From contig NZ_JACWFG010000007.1 of assembly GCF_019749295.1 (NCBI RefSeq), forward strand, positions 16,365 to 80,364: DNA of 64,000 nt, in the 5' to 3' direction. Below are positions 26,486-35,642 of the stretch, piece by piece (the first letter of the stretch is position 1; the number at the start of each line of letters is the position of its first letter). This DNA comes from Neobacillus niacini (lineage in GTDB: Bacteria > Bacillota > Bacilli > Bacillales > Cytobacillaceae). The notes under the pieces are model-generated. The model was not told the DNA's origin. It searched no databases and saw only the letters and a program-made list of their open reading frames with translations. The position numbers were made by a program, and so were the translations under genes.

Positions 26486-27616
26486 TTATTCTTGACTGAT
26501 AACAATATCTTTACTTTTTATTGGAGCTGTAGAATTTCGCACTACCAACTCAGGTTCATAGATAATAGACTGAGGATTATTGTCTTTTCCTTCTACGGCT
26601 GAAACAATCCTCTTCGCTGCTTCAATCCCCATTTCCATTTTAGGATGGGCGACTGATGTTAGTTTCACTTCAAAGGTCTCAGCTAGAAATGAGTCATCGT
26701 AACCAACGACTGACACATCTTCAGGGACACTTATTTGGTGATTTCTTAAAACATCTAAAACCATCAGAGCTAATTGATCATTGTAACAAACAATGGCTGT
26801 CGGCCTATCATCTGACGAATAAAATTTGTTTAATCGATCATTAACCTTTTCGTTCATATCCTCGGTTGAATAGGAGATAACCATGTCTGGGAAGAACGTA
26901 ATCCCGTGCTCTCGGAATGCGCGGATGAAGCCCTGCATACGGTTAACTCCTTGAAGATCGTCGGTTTTAAATAATCCGATAATCTTGCGATGACCAAGCT
27001 TAATTAAATGTTCAGTAGCAATATAGCCTCCATGTTCATCATTGACAACAATATGTGGAGGGGCTAGCTGTGGATAGAACTGATTAATCATTAAATATGG
27101 AATGTTATGCTGTTCTAGTTCTAAATAGTAATGAATGTTAGGGTTATAGATACTACTTTTTGTTGGTTCAACGATAAGACCATCGATATTTCTGCTTAAC
27201 ATGGTTTGTAAGCATTGTTTTTCTTTTTCGATGTCGTTATCTGTACATGCAAACGTTAACGAATACCCTTGGGCTGTTAGGTAGGATTCAATTCCTCTAA
27301 TAATAGAAGGGAAAATATAGTCGGAAATATAGGTTGTTATTACCCCGATATTTTTTCCGTTCGTTTGAGCTGGAAGAACAGTTTGCTCATTTTCTTCCTG
27401 TCTAAATGAACAAAAGGTTCCAGCTCCTTGCTCCCTATAAAGCCATCCCTCGTGTACTAAGTCTCCGACCGCTTGGCGAACTGTATGTCTGCTGACACCG
27501 AACATTTTAACAAGTTCATTTTCTGAGTGAATTTTTTCACCTGGCTTAACTTTACCGCTGGTGATCCAATCCGTTATCTTTTCTTTCACCATATTGTACT
27601 TGGTTTTTTGCGCCAT
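26486..27616 (-). CDS. araR: Arabinose-responsive repressor AraR
   Basis: A 376-residue chimeric regulator. Residues 1-75 form a GntR-type winged helix (KIHSENELVKMFGVSRHTVRQAVGDLVHEGWLYREQGAGTF); residues 85-370 form a LacI/GalR-type sugar-binding domain (GVITTYISDYIFPSIIRGIE, VGYDDS). This fusion is characteristic of Bacillus AraR, which releases DNA on binding L-arabinose. It is divergent from the importer genes, and AraR-like boxes (TGTACGTACA type) lie in the shared 428-bp intergenic region. ATG 27616 fits a GTGGTG ribosome site. Confidence 0.92.
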   Translation of the reverse strand: MAQKTKYNMVKEKITDWITSGKVKPGEKIHSENELVKMFGVSRHTVRQAVGDLVHEGWLYREQGAGTFCSFRQEENEQTVLPAQTNGKNIGVITTYISDYIFPSIIRGIESYLTAQGYSLTFACTDNDIEKEKQCLQTMLSRNIDGLIVEPTKSSIYNPNIHYYLELEQHNIPYLMINQFYPQLAPPHIVVNDEHGGYIATEHLIKLGHRKIIGLFKTDDLQGVNRMQGFIRAFREHGITFFPDMVISYSTEDMNEKVNDRLNKFYSSDDRPTAIVCYNDQLALMVLDVLRNHQISVPEDVSVVGYDDSFLAETFEVKLTSVAHPKMEMGIEAAKRIVSAVEGKDNNPQSIIYEPELVVRNSTAPIKSKDIVISQE

Positions 27617-27724
27617 TGTATCACCACTTTCTGTATTACATATGCGTATATTTTAAATAAAGGATATAGAGTAAAAAGAATTGTGCTATATTTTTATTAT
27701 ACAACAATTATTATACTTTAAAAA

Positions 27725-27994
27725 CACGTACGTACATAAGTAAAAAAATTATTAAAACATGATTGACATGTACGAACAGGTATATTAGTATTTTACTTGT
27801 AGGGAATACGCTTTCATAGATTTACAACGTTTACAACGAAACGAGAAGAACGTAATTATAATGCCTTCAGTTAAGTGCAAAAGGTTACGGCGAAAGAATA
27901 TTCAGGAGGGATTATTATGTAGTCGCCTAACATGTACGTACAATGCACGAACAAATCTACTATATTATTTTATTAGATTATGGTTACGTTTTCA
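27725..27994. promoter_or_regulatory. araR-abnE regulatory region: AraR boxes, promoter, cre sites
   Basis: The 428-base gap holds no gene. AraR-like boxes are ACGTACGTACAT (27726-27737), ACATGTACGAACAGGT (27766-27781), and ACATGTACGTACAATG (27930-27945) overlapping ATGCACGAACAAAT (27943-27956). A promoter TTGACA (27763-27768), 17 bases, TAGTAT (27786-27791) has a box inside its spacer. A near-cre (27803-27816, one mismatch) and a perfect cre on the minus strand (27981-27994, TGAAAACGTAACCA) lie downstream, placed for roadblock repression by CcpA. Confidence 0.75.
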
Positions 27995-28044
27995 AAGTTT
28001 TCACGAAATTGTTTTACTATTAAAATAGTTTTGGAGGGATTACC

Positions 28045-29409
28045 TTGTCGAAATCAACAAAAAAGTTAGGCTCATTAATTCTACTTACTATTATGATTAT
28101 CGGTTCTATCTTAGCTGGTTGTTCTAATAGCCAGGAAACCACAGGAAAAACGAAAGATGGAAAAACAGCACTTACATTTATGTTTAGAGGCCAGCCTCAA
28201 GAATTAAAAGCTTATGAAGCAACTGTAAAACGCTATGAAGCGTCACATCCTGATGTGAAAGTGACATTGGTTCAAGTTGCTCCAGATCAATATGATACAA
28301 AGTTAAAAGCAGCGATTGCTGGTAAGAAGATTCCTGATGTATTCTTCTATAACCCAGCTCAAGTAAAAGCATATGTAAACTCTGGTGTATTAAAAGATAT
28401 TACTGAGTTCGTAGAAGGCTCAGAAAATGTAAACATGGAAGATATTTGGGAAAAGGGTATTGCGAAGTATCGTTTTGATGGCGAAACTCTTGGAGAAGGT
28501 GCAATTTACGGATTGCCGAAAGATTTAGGGCCATTCGCTTTAGGTTACAATAAAACAATGTTTGATGAAGCAGGAATTCCTCTTCCTGACAAAGACAAAC
28601 CATATACTTGGGATGAATTCATTGATGTTGCACAAAAGTTAACAATTGATAAAAATGGCGACGGCAAAATGGATCAGTATGGAACAGGATTCAATGTTAA
28701 CTGGGCATTACAGCCGTTTGTATGGAGTAATGGCGGAGACTGGATCGATGAAACTGGCACAAAGGTAACAATCGATACTCCTGAATTTGTTGAAGCATTA
28801 CAATGGTTTGCAGATCAGCAAAACAAGTACAAAATCACTCCTTCTATCGCAGACGCACAAACACTTGATACGTACCAAAGATGGATGAAAGGCGAGTTAG
28901 CATTCTTCCCTGTTGGACCATGGGATATGGGTGCGTTTAAAGAACAATTAAAGTTTGAATATGATTTACTTCCTTGGCCTGCAGGTTCAACTGGTAAATC
29001 AGCTGCATGGGTTGGTTCTCTAGGTATTGGTGTAGGAGCTACAACTAAGAACGCAGAAGCGGCAGCAGAGTTAGCATTATACCTATCTGCTGACCAAGAA
29101 GGTAACCAGGCATTAGTAGATGCTCAAGTTCAATTACCAAACAGCGTTACTGTTGCTGAACAATGGGCAGCAGATGCATCAATTAAGCCAGAAAACAAGA
29201 AAGAATTCTTAGATATTATCAATGATTACGGACGTGGATTCCCAGCTGAAAAAACTTACACAGCTGAATGGTATGATGAATTCTTCAAAAACATCCAGCC
29301 GGTTATTGATGGTAAGATGTCAGCAGAAGATTATGTGAAAGAAGCGCAGCCTAAGATGCAAAAATTATTAGATGCTGCAATTGCACAAGAAAAACAAGCT
29401 AAGAAATAA
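28045..29409 (+). CDS. abnE: Arabino-oligosaccharide ABC importer, binding lipoprotein
   Basis: A 454-residue SBP_bac_1 lipoprotein; TTG 28045 has TGGAGGG upstream. The signal peptide ends in lipobox LAGC (Cys26). Mature motifs include [23 protein letters not shown], the [21 protein letters not shown] segment and the [15 protein letters not shown] loop typical of CUT1 oligosaccharide binders. Position next to araR and before two permeases and an endo-arabinanase matches abnE of Geobacillus stearothermophilus or araN of B. subtilis. A hairpin follows the stop. Symbol given by position and similarity. Confidence 0.85.
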   Translation: MSKSTKKLGSLILLTIMIIGSILAGCSNSQETTGKTKDGKTALTFMFRGQPQELKAYEATVKRYEASHPDVKVTLVQVAPDQYDTKLKAAIAGKKIPDVFFYNPAQVKAYVNSGVLKDITEFVEGSENVNMEDIWEKGIAKYRFDGETLGEGAIYGLPKDLGPFALGYNKTMFDEAGIPLPDKDKPYTWDEFIDVAQKLTIDKNGDGKMDQYGTGFNVNWALQPFVWSNGGDWIDETGTKVTIDTPEFVEALQWFADQQNKYKITPSIADAQTLDTYQRWMKGELAFFPVGPWDMGAFKEQLKFEYDLLPWPAGSTGKSAAWVGSLGIGVGATTKNAEAAAELALYLSADQEGNQALVDAQVQLPNSVTVAEQWAADASIKPENKKEFLDIINDYGRGFPAEKTYTAEWYDEFFKNIQPVIDGKMSAEDYVKEAQPKMQKLLDAAIAQEKQAKK

Positions 29410-29436
29410 AACGCAAACTGAACTTTGACACAGTGT

Positions 29437-29480
29437 AAATGGTGCTAGTTTTCTTATAGACTACTAGCGCCATTTATTCC
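29437..29480 (+). promoter_or_regulatory. Intercistronic stem-loop after the binding-protein gene
   Basis: AAATGGTGCTAG (29437-29448) pairs with CTAGCGCCATTT (29464-29475), followed by a weak T-rich stretch. It probably acts as a partial terminator or 3' stabiliser, giving excess binding protein over permease. Confidence 0.6.
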
Positions 29481-29563
29481 TTTTATCTAAATTTTTTTTG
29501 CTTAAAGAAATTTAGAAATAGGGAAATGTGTCATTATTATAGCTTTTGAAAGGGTGAGAGAAG

Positions 29564-30454
29564 ATGAAAACGACATCCAAACTGTATCGCACAGAGCAAA
29601 GATATGCCTATTTATTTATTGCTGCACCTGTCATAGGATTCCTCATATTTGCAATGGTTCCTCTCATTTACTCCATTTACGGTGCATTTACAAACTGGGA
29701 CGGCCTAGGATCAATGACCTTTATTGGGCTGGAGAATTTCAAAAATGTTTTCCAAGACGAGTACTTCTATAAGTCGATGTTTAACACGATTTATATGATG
29801 CTTGGTATTCCAATCGGTATTGTTTTGGCATTATTACTTGCTTTAGCTTTAAATCGCGGGATTCCTGGAACCAATACATTTAGGGTTTTATACTATATTC
29901 CGGTTATCTCTTCTATCGCTGCGATCTCTATTCTTTGGCAATGGGCTTATAACGGGGATTATGGATTAGTCAATCAGTTCTTAGCTATTTTTGGAATAGA
30001 AGGACCAAATTGGCTGCAAAATACTTCTACGGTAAAACCGGCATTGATCATCATGGCGGTATGGAAGGGATTAGGATACACAATGCTGCTCTACTTAGCT
30101 GCACTTCAAAGTGTACCTACATCATTTTATGAAGCAGCAAAACTGGATGGAGCTAACGCTGTCAAAACATTTTGGTACATCACTCTTCCAATGGTAAAAC
30201 CAGTAACCTTCTTTATCATCGTAACCAATATTATTGGCGGAGCTCAGATTTTCACTGAAATTAACGTTATGACTCCAACGGGCGGTCCTGAATATAGTTC
30301 AGCATCCGTGGTGTTTTATATTTGGCAAAAAGCATTTGGTAACTTCCAATTAGGTTATGCATCTGCAATGGCGTTAGTATTAGGACTTTTCATCTTCATT
30401 ATTACTTTAATCCAATTTAAGATAAACGAGAAAAATTCCTATGAACTGGATTAA
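29564..30454 (+). CDS. abnF: Arabino-oligosaccharide ABC importer permease
   Basis: A 296-residue CUT1 permease (MalF-like) with six membrane segments. The coupling EAA loop is FYEAAKLDGANAVKTFWYITLP. ATG 29564 follows GGGTGAGAG. It pairs with the next permease. No ATPase gene is in the cluster, so the shared MsmX-type ATPase known to energise several Bacillus oligosaccharide importers probably serves it. Confidence 0.87.
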   Translation: MKTTSKLYRTEQRYAYLFIAAPVIGFLIFAMVPLIYSIYGAFTNWDGLGSMTFIGLENFKNVFQDEYFYKSMFNTIYMMLGIPIGIVLALLLALALNRGIPGTNTFRVLYYIPVISSIAAISILWQWAYNGDYGLVNQFLAIFGIEGPNWLQNTSTVKPALIIMAVWKGLGYTMLLYLAALQSVPTSFYEAAKLDGANAVKTFWYITLPMVKPVTFFIIVTNIIGGAQIFTEINVMTPTGGPEYSSASVVFYIWQKAFGNFQLGYASAMALVLGLFIFIITLIQFKINEKNSYELD

Positions 30455-30494
30455 TAACCGTAAAGTAAGAGAGTGATAGAGAGGAGCGTATAAA

Positions 30495-31382
30495 ATGGAA
30501 GTTGCAGTTGCAAATAAAAAGTCAGTTAAAGCAGAACCTATGTCTGAAAAGAAGAAAAATAGAATTACCGATGCCGTTGTATTTGTTTTCCTAAGCATTG
30601 GAGCAATCTTCATGGTAGCCCCTTTGTTATGGATGTTCTCGACTTCAATTAAGTCACGGGAGGATGTATTTGCTTTACCTCCGGTGTGGATTCCAGAAAC
30701 GATTTCTTTTGCTAAGTATTCCGAAATCTGGACGATGGGGCCGCTGCTTTCAGGTATTAGCAATAGCTTAATCGTCGCTGTTTCAGTAACGGTGATTGGT
30801 ACATTCACCTCAAGTTTGGCAGCATTTGCATTTTCTAAGCTGCATTTTAAAGGTAAAAATAATATCTTCATCATGTTATTTGCATCGGTTATGATTCCTT
30901 ATCCAGTGCTGATGATTCCACAGTTCATCATGTTTTCATCCGTAGGATGGGTGGATACCTTGCTGCCATTAATCGTCCCTGGATTTTTTGGAAATATTTT
31001 TATGATTTTCTTTTTACGTCAATACTTAACTAGTATTCCTACCTCAATCATTGAAGCTGCAAAGATTGATGGATGTTCATATTTCCAAATCTTTTACAAA
31101 ATCATCTTCCCGTTAATTAAGCCTGCTGTGGCTGCTCAGTTAATTCTATGGTTTATGGGGATCTGGAATGATTACTTAGGACCAATCCTATATTTGAACT
31201 CACCTGAGAAGCAGACACTTCAGCTTGTAATTGCAAACTTTAATGCTTCCTATGCGATCCAAAGTGATTATCCACTCATCATGGCCGCGTCGGTTGTCGC
31301 GTTATTGCCAATGTTGATTGTTTTCATCGTCTTCCAAAAACAAATCATCGAATCGATTGCAATTTCAGGGGTTAAAGGTTAA
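30495..31382 (+). CDS. abnJ: Arabino-oligosaccharide ABC importer permease
   Basis: A 295-residue CUT1 permease (MalG-like) with six membrane segments after a soluble 25-residue N-terminus. The EAA loop reads SIIEAAKIDGCSYFQIFYKIIFPLIK. ATG 30495 has GAGAGGAG upstream. Forty bases separate it from the preceding permease. A terminator follows before the endo-arabinanase gene. Confidence 0.87.
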   Translation: MEVAVANKKSVKAEPMSEKKKNRITDAVVFVFLSIGAIFMVAPLLWMFSTSIKSREDVFALPPVWIPETISFAKYSEIWTMGPLLSGISNSLIVAVSVTVIGTFTSSLAAFAFSKLHFKGKNNIFIMLFASVMIPYPVLMIPQFIMFSSVGWVDTLLPLIVPGFFGNIFMIFFLRQYLTSIPTSIIEAAKIDGCSYFQIFYKIIFPLIKPAVAAQLILWFMGIWNDYLGPILYLNSPEKQTLQLVIANFNASYAIQSDYPLIMAASVVALLPMLIVFIVFQKQIIESIAISGVKG

Positions 31383-31445
31383 TAAAACTAAATCAAATGC
31401 ATGTGCATTTTTGGCTCAACCATCAAGAAGTTAATAGAGAATTAA

Positions 31446-31488
31446 AAGAGCACTTATCAGAATTACTAGATGATAAGTGCTTTTTGTT
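31446..31488 (+). terminator. Rho-independent terminator
   Basis: An 11-bp stem AGCACTTATCA / TGATAAGTGCT (31449-31459 with 31471-31481) and a TTTTT tail end the importer operon. A small perfect hairpin AAATGCA/TGCATTT lies just upstream at about 31397-31412. Confidence 0.8.
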
Positions 31489-31521
31489 TAAAAAATACTC
31501 ACATACCATGGGAGTCTTTCA

Positions 31522-32985
31522 ATGAAACTTACAACAAAAAGGTCTTTAGTTGGAATCGTCATTTTAATATTGTTTCTCATAGCAGCATTGCTAGTTATGA
31601 AATTTTCTATGCCTAAAACAGGCAATTTGTCTGGAGTTACCTTGCCAGCTGCACCTGCCGACAAGCGGGTACATAATGTCAACAGTGATATCCTTTATAA
31701 GGAAAAGGATTGGACCACCAACTTTACTCATGATGCTTCCGTTATAAAAGCAGATGGCTGGTATTATGCCTTTTCCACAGACTATATGGTAGGAGCCCCG
31801 CCAAAACCAGGAATCCAAATTAGAAAGTCTAAGGATTTAATTAACTGGGAGTTTGCTGGCCGTGTGTTTGAACAGGTATCTGCGGATGCGTGGGAATGGA
31901 CGAAAGGAACAACTTTTTGGGCTCCGGATGTGGTGAAAATGGATGATAAATATTATTTATACTACTCTGTTTCCTCGGTTGGAACAAGGAACTCGTATAT
32001 TGGTGTGGCAGTAAGTGACTCGGTTGAGGGTCCATGGACAGACAAAGGTGCTGTATTTAAAACCCAAGAGGGTGATGAACACAGTGTCAATGCAATCGAT
32101 CCGGATATCATATTTGATGAACAGGGTCAGGCTTGGATGGTATATGGCTCCTATTTTGGCGGTATTTTTATCACAAAGGTCGATTCTAAGACTGGGAAAT
32201 TAGTTGAACCAAATGATGAGGGCACGTTAGTGGCACAAAGGAAAAATATGAATTACGGCATTGAAGGACCTGAAATTATCCACAACCCTGATACGGGTTA
32301 TTATTATTTAACTGTATCTTATGAGTGGCTGGAAGACACCTATAATGTCAGGACTGCCCGCTCGAAAAGTATCACCGGACCGTATGTAGACTATAATGGC
32401 AACGAAATGATTGATACAACGGATGAATCCTTTAATACTGGGAATAAATTAGTAGGAGCTTATCGATTTGAAAATAGCGATGGCTGGCTGGGGACTGGTC
32501 ATAATGCCTTGTTTGAGGAAGATGGGGAATATTATCTAACCCATAATGCCAGAGCTGGCGAAGATGTTTTCTGGTCCCATTTACATGTCAGGAAAATGGT
32601 TTGGACTGATGACGGCTGGCCAGTGGTTTCGCCGGAAAGATTCGCAGGTGAAGCGGAACAAGAAATAAACGAAGAGAACATCATTGGCAGCTGGGAACAG
32701 GTTCATTTACCAAGATATGATGATAGTTTACAAGTATCCAAGAATATACGTTTAAAATCAAATGGGAAAATTGAAGATAAGGATAAGAGTTATTGGGAAT
32801 TAACGGGGGATAACACATTAAAGCTCACCATCTATGACCCTGACACAGCTCCTGATGATTACTGGAGATATACGTTGAAAGTGATTCCTGCGTGGGACTG
32901 GGAAAATTGGGAAGGTACCCTGGTTTTCACAGGTATGGACCAAGAGGGAACAGGATTATGGGGTAAAAAGAAGGCTGAAAAATAA
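31522..32985 (+). CDS. Membrane-anchored endo-1,5-alpha-L-arabinanase (GH43)
   Basis: A 487-residue protein. Residues 7-28 form an uncleaved-looking signal anchor with no lipobox, so the enzyme is likely displayed outside the membrane. A GH43 five-bladed propeller follows with the catalytic triad Asp71 (THDAS), Asp193 (AIDPDI) and Glu248 (GIEGPE). Residues from about 375 form a beta-rich C-terminal domain (GSWEQVHLPRY, YWRYTLKVIPAWDW) as in two-domain arabinanases such as B. subtilis Abn2. It would cut arabinan to oligosaccharides for the upstream importer. ATG 31522 is preceded by a weak GGGAG site. Confidence 0.85.
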   Translation: MKLTTKRSLVGIVILILFLIAALLVMKFSMPKTGNLSGVTLPAAPADKRVHNVNSDILYKEKDWTTNFTHDASVIKADGWYYAFSTDYMVGAPPKPGIQIRKSKDLINWEFAGRVFEQVSADAWEWTKGTTFWAPDVVKMDDKYYLYYSVSSVGTRNSYIGVAVSDSVEGPWTDKGAVFKTQEGDEHSVNAIDPDIIFDEQGQAWMVYGSYFGGIFITKVDSKTGKLVEPNDEGTLVAQRKNMNYGIEGPEIIHNPDTGYYYLTVSYEWLEDTYNVRTARSKSITGPYVDYNGNEMIDTTDESFNTGNKLVGAYRFENSDGWLGTGHNALFEEDGEYYLTHNARAGEDVFWSHLHVRKMVWTDDGWPVVSPERFAGEAEQEINEENIIGSWEQVHLPRYDDSLQVSKNIRLKSNGKIEDKDKSYWELTGDNTLKLTIYDPDTAPDDYWRYTLKVIPAWDWENWEGTLVFTGMDQEGTGLWGKKKAEK

Positions 32986-33004
32986 ATAATATGGAGTGAG
33001 ACTA

Positions 33005-35284
33005 ATGCTATCCACCAACCAAGTAAATGTGAATATGAAACTAAAGGAATTTGATCTTAAATCTGTTCGTATTACAGGCGGTCCCTTAAAGCATGCAATG
33101 GAGTTAAATAAGGAATATCTATTAAAGCTGGAGCCTGATAGACTGCTTTCTAGATTCAGAGAGTTTGCGGGCCTGCAGCCAAAGGCACCTCACTACGAAG
33201 GTTGGGAAGCACAAGGTATTTCTGGACATTCACTAGGACATTATTTATCAGCAGCAGCGATGATGGCAGCGGCAAACGACGATGAGGTGTTCAAGCGAAT
33301 AGTGAATTATATTGTGGATGAACTTGAAGTTTGTCAGAAAGCTCATGGGACAGGATATATATCTGGTATCCCTCGCGGTAAAGAAATTTTTGAAGAGGTG
33401 AAAGCAGGAGATATCCGCTCACAAGGCTTTGATTTGAATGGCGGCTGGGTGCCTCTGTATTCCATTCATAAATTATTTGCTGGTCTTCGTGATGCCTATA
33501 GGTACACTGATAATAAGTTGGCATTGTTGATAGAAGTACGGCTTGGTCTATGGCTGGTTGATGTGTTTGAAGATTTAAATGACCAGCAAATACAGGAAGT
33601 CTTGAAATGTGAATATGGCGGAATGTCAGAAGTGTTGGCAGACCTTGCTGAAGATACCGGCGATGAACGTTTTTGGAAGCTTTCACAATTATTTCATCAC
33701 AAAGAATTATTAAGTTCGCTGGAGGCTGAAAATGATGTGCTGGCGGGAAGGCATGCTAATACACAAATACCGAAGATAATCGGGGCGGCACGTCAATATG
33801 AACTTTCCGGTAACGATTCCTACCGTCGTATGTCGGAATTCTTTTGGAAACAGGTTGTCCATCATCATTCCTACGTAATCGGTGGAAACAGCATGAATGA
33901 ACATTTTGGAGAACCGGACAAATTAACTGACCGTCTTGGGGCTAATACGTGTGAAACTTGTAACTCCTATAACATGTTAAAGCTGACAAGACACCTATTT
34001 CAATGGGATGCGCTTGCTGAACAAGGAGATTTCTATGAAAGGGTTTTATACAATCATATTTTAGCGTCACAGCATCCGCAAGAAGGTACAGTCACTTACT
34101 TTGTATCCCTGGATATGGGCGGCCATAAGGTTTACAATACTCAGTTTAATGATTTTACTTGCTGCGTTGGTACAGGAATGGAGAATCATTCTAGTTATGG
34201 CAATGGGATTTACTTTTATAATAATCAATCTCTTGTGGTGAACCAATACATTCCATCCAAACTAAATTGGAGTGAGAAGGGGGTTGTTATTCATCAGACA
34301 ACTGCGTACCCTGAGGAAGGTTCTATTATATTGTCAATAGAATCTACTGACTCAAAGCCATTCTCCCTATCTGTCCGCTATCCATATTGGGCGGAAAAAG
34401 GTATGAATGTAAAAGTAAATGGGGTGCCGTACAATCACGATAGCTCACCTTCTGCTTTTATCACGATTGATCGAGTTTGGGAAAACGGAGATACAATTGA
34501 ATTGGAAATACCTATGACAGTAAGAGTTGAAAAAATGAACGATAACCCAAATCGGATAGCATTCATGAATGGTCCGCTTGTTCTAGCGGGTGATCTAGGA
34601 CCGATTCGAAAGGATGAATCTTCAAAAGATATATTATTTACACCAGTATTAGTCACCGATGAGTCAACCGTCCTTAAGCGTATTTTTCCCGTACCTGAAA
34701 AGAATCATCACTTTGATATGAAAAAGCTGGGGCATCCTCGTGATGTAAGATTGTTCCCTTTCTATCAAATGCATGATCGCAGTACCTCTGTTTATTGGGA
34801 CGTATTCACAGAAGAAGAGTGGAAAGAAGCGGAACTATCCTATAAAGCTTCGGTCGAAAAAGAGCGTGAGCTTCAGCTGCGAACTGTTGATTTTGTTCAG
34901 CCAGGAGAAATGCAGCCGGAGCGTGATCATCAGTTTGAAGGGGAACATGTGGGGTATGGTGTTCAGTCCAATCGGAAATATCGAGACACATGGCCAAGCG
35001 GACACTTCTCCTTTACATTAAAGGTTCAATCCCGACAACAAAATCATCTTGTGGTCATGTATACAAAAGAAATTGAGTCTATGAAATCCTTTGATATCAC
35101 CATCGATGGAGTTAAATTAGAAAAAAGTCATGTTGAACTTGTCGAGCTGAACACGTTTGTACAAATAAAATATGAAATTCCGAATCAAGCAACTATGGGT
35201 AAGGAGCAAGTGAAGGTGACTTTCCGTGCTCATGAAGGTCAAAAAGTACCTAAGGTATTTGCAATTCGAGTGGTTAAAGACTAG
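33005..35284 (+). CDS. GH127 beta-L-arabinofuranosidase
   Basis: A 759-residue GH127 (formerly DUF1680) enzyme without signal peptide. ATG 33005 has TGGAG eight bases upstream. The zinc/cysteine active site is intact: CETC (Glu317, Cys319) and TCCVGTG (Cys386, Cys387), matching the Glu338/Cys340/Cys417/Cys418 arrangement of Bifidobacterium HypBA1, in which the first Cys of the CC pair is the nucleophile. An (alpha/alpha)6 barrel is followed by beta domains. It releases beta-linked L-arabinofuranose, found on hydroxyproline-rich glycoproteins and some pectins, so it widens the island beyond alpha-arabinan. Confidence 0.87.
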   Translation: MLSTNQVNVNMKLKEFDLKSVRITGGPLKHAMELNKEYLLKLEPDRLLSRFREFAGLQPKAPHYEGWEAQGISGHSLGHYLSAAAMMAAANDDEVFKRIVNYIVDELEVCQKAHGTGYISGIPRGKEIFEEVKAGDIRSQGFDLNGGWVPLYSIHKLFAGLRDAYRYTDNKLALLIEVRLGLWLVDVFEDLNDQQIQEVLKCEYGGMSEVLADLAEDTGDERFWKLSQLFHHKELLSSLEAENDVLAGRHANTQIPKIIGAARQYELSGNDSYRRMSEFFWKQVVHHHSYVIGGNSMNEHFGEPDKLTDRLGANTCETCNSYNMLKLTRHLFQWDALAEQGDFYERVLYNHILASQHPQEGTVTYFVSLDMGGHKVYNTQFNDFTCCVGTGMENHSSYGNGIYFYNNQSLVVNQYIPSKLNWSEKGVVIHQTTAYPEEGSIILSIESTDSKPFSLSVRYPYWAEKGMNVKVNGVPYNHDSSPSAFITIDRVWENGDTIELEIPMTVRVEKMNDNPNRIAFMNGPLVLAGDLGPIRKDESSKDILFTPVLVTDESTVLKRIFPVPEKNHHFDMKKLGHPRDVRLFPFYQMHDRSTSVYWDVFTEEEWKEAELSYKASVEKERELQLRTVDFVQPGEMQPERDHQFEGEHVGYGVQSNRKYRDTWPSGHFSFTLKVQSRQQNHLVVMYTKEIESMKSFDITIDGVKLEKSHVELVELNTFVQIKYEIPNQATMGKEQVKVTFRAHEGQKVPKVFAIRVVKD

Positions 35285-35292
35285 AAATATAA

Positions 35293-35336
35293 ATAAAAGA
35301 GTAGGAAAACGAACATGTTTTTCCTACTCTTTTAAC
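35293..35336 (+). terminator. Rho-independent terminator
   Basis: A 15-bp perfect stem AAAAGAGTAGGAAAA / TTTTCCTACTCTTTT around a CGAACATG-type loop lies directly after the GH127 gene. Confidence 0.85.
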
Positions 35337-35373
35337 TTGTATGTAAAAAGTTTTTAAATATGAGTAAAATACC

Positions 35374-35620
35374 TTGAAAAAATATGGATAGGTGGTACAA
35401 TCAACTTAAAGGTTATACGTACAAGTTTTGGAAACGAGTACAACAACAGTAACTTGTAGGGTGTAAAAGAGAGTGATTTGTCGAATAATCACGAACCTTG
35501 TACGGATGACATACTTACGATTAAAGTAGAACGTTTAAAAGTAACCTGAGTGAGATAGTGAAGTAACGTTTCTATTCTTTTAAACTCAGAAATTTTTTAT
35601 CAATTATGTAAACGTATTCT
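35374..35620 (+). promoter_or_regulatory. araB promoter region with AraR-like boxes and cre
   Basis: The 358-base gap holds no gene. TTGAAA (35374-35379), 16 bases, TACAAT (35396-35401) is a good promoter. AraR-like boxes follow: GGTTATACGTACAAGTT (35411-35427), a weaker ACGAGTACAACA (35434-35445), and CTTGTACGGATGA (35497-35509). A cre-like TGTAAACGTATTCT (35607-35620, one mismatch) sits 23 bases before araB. The layout predicts arabinose induction and catabolite repression of araBDA. Confidence 0.65.
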
Positions 35621-35642
35621 TTCTAAAAGGCAGGGTGGAAAA

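Noticed and set aside
31841..32035. Minus-strand ORFs across the GH43 and GH127 genes
   Set aside because: They lie fully inside well-supported glycosidases and show no ribosome sites or recognisable families.
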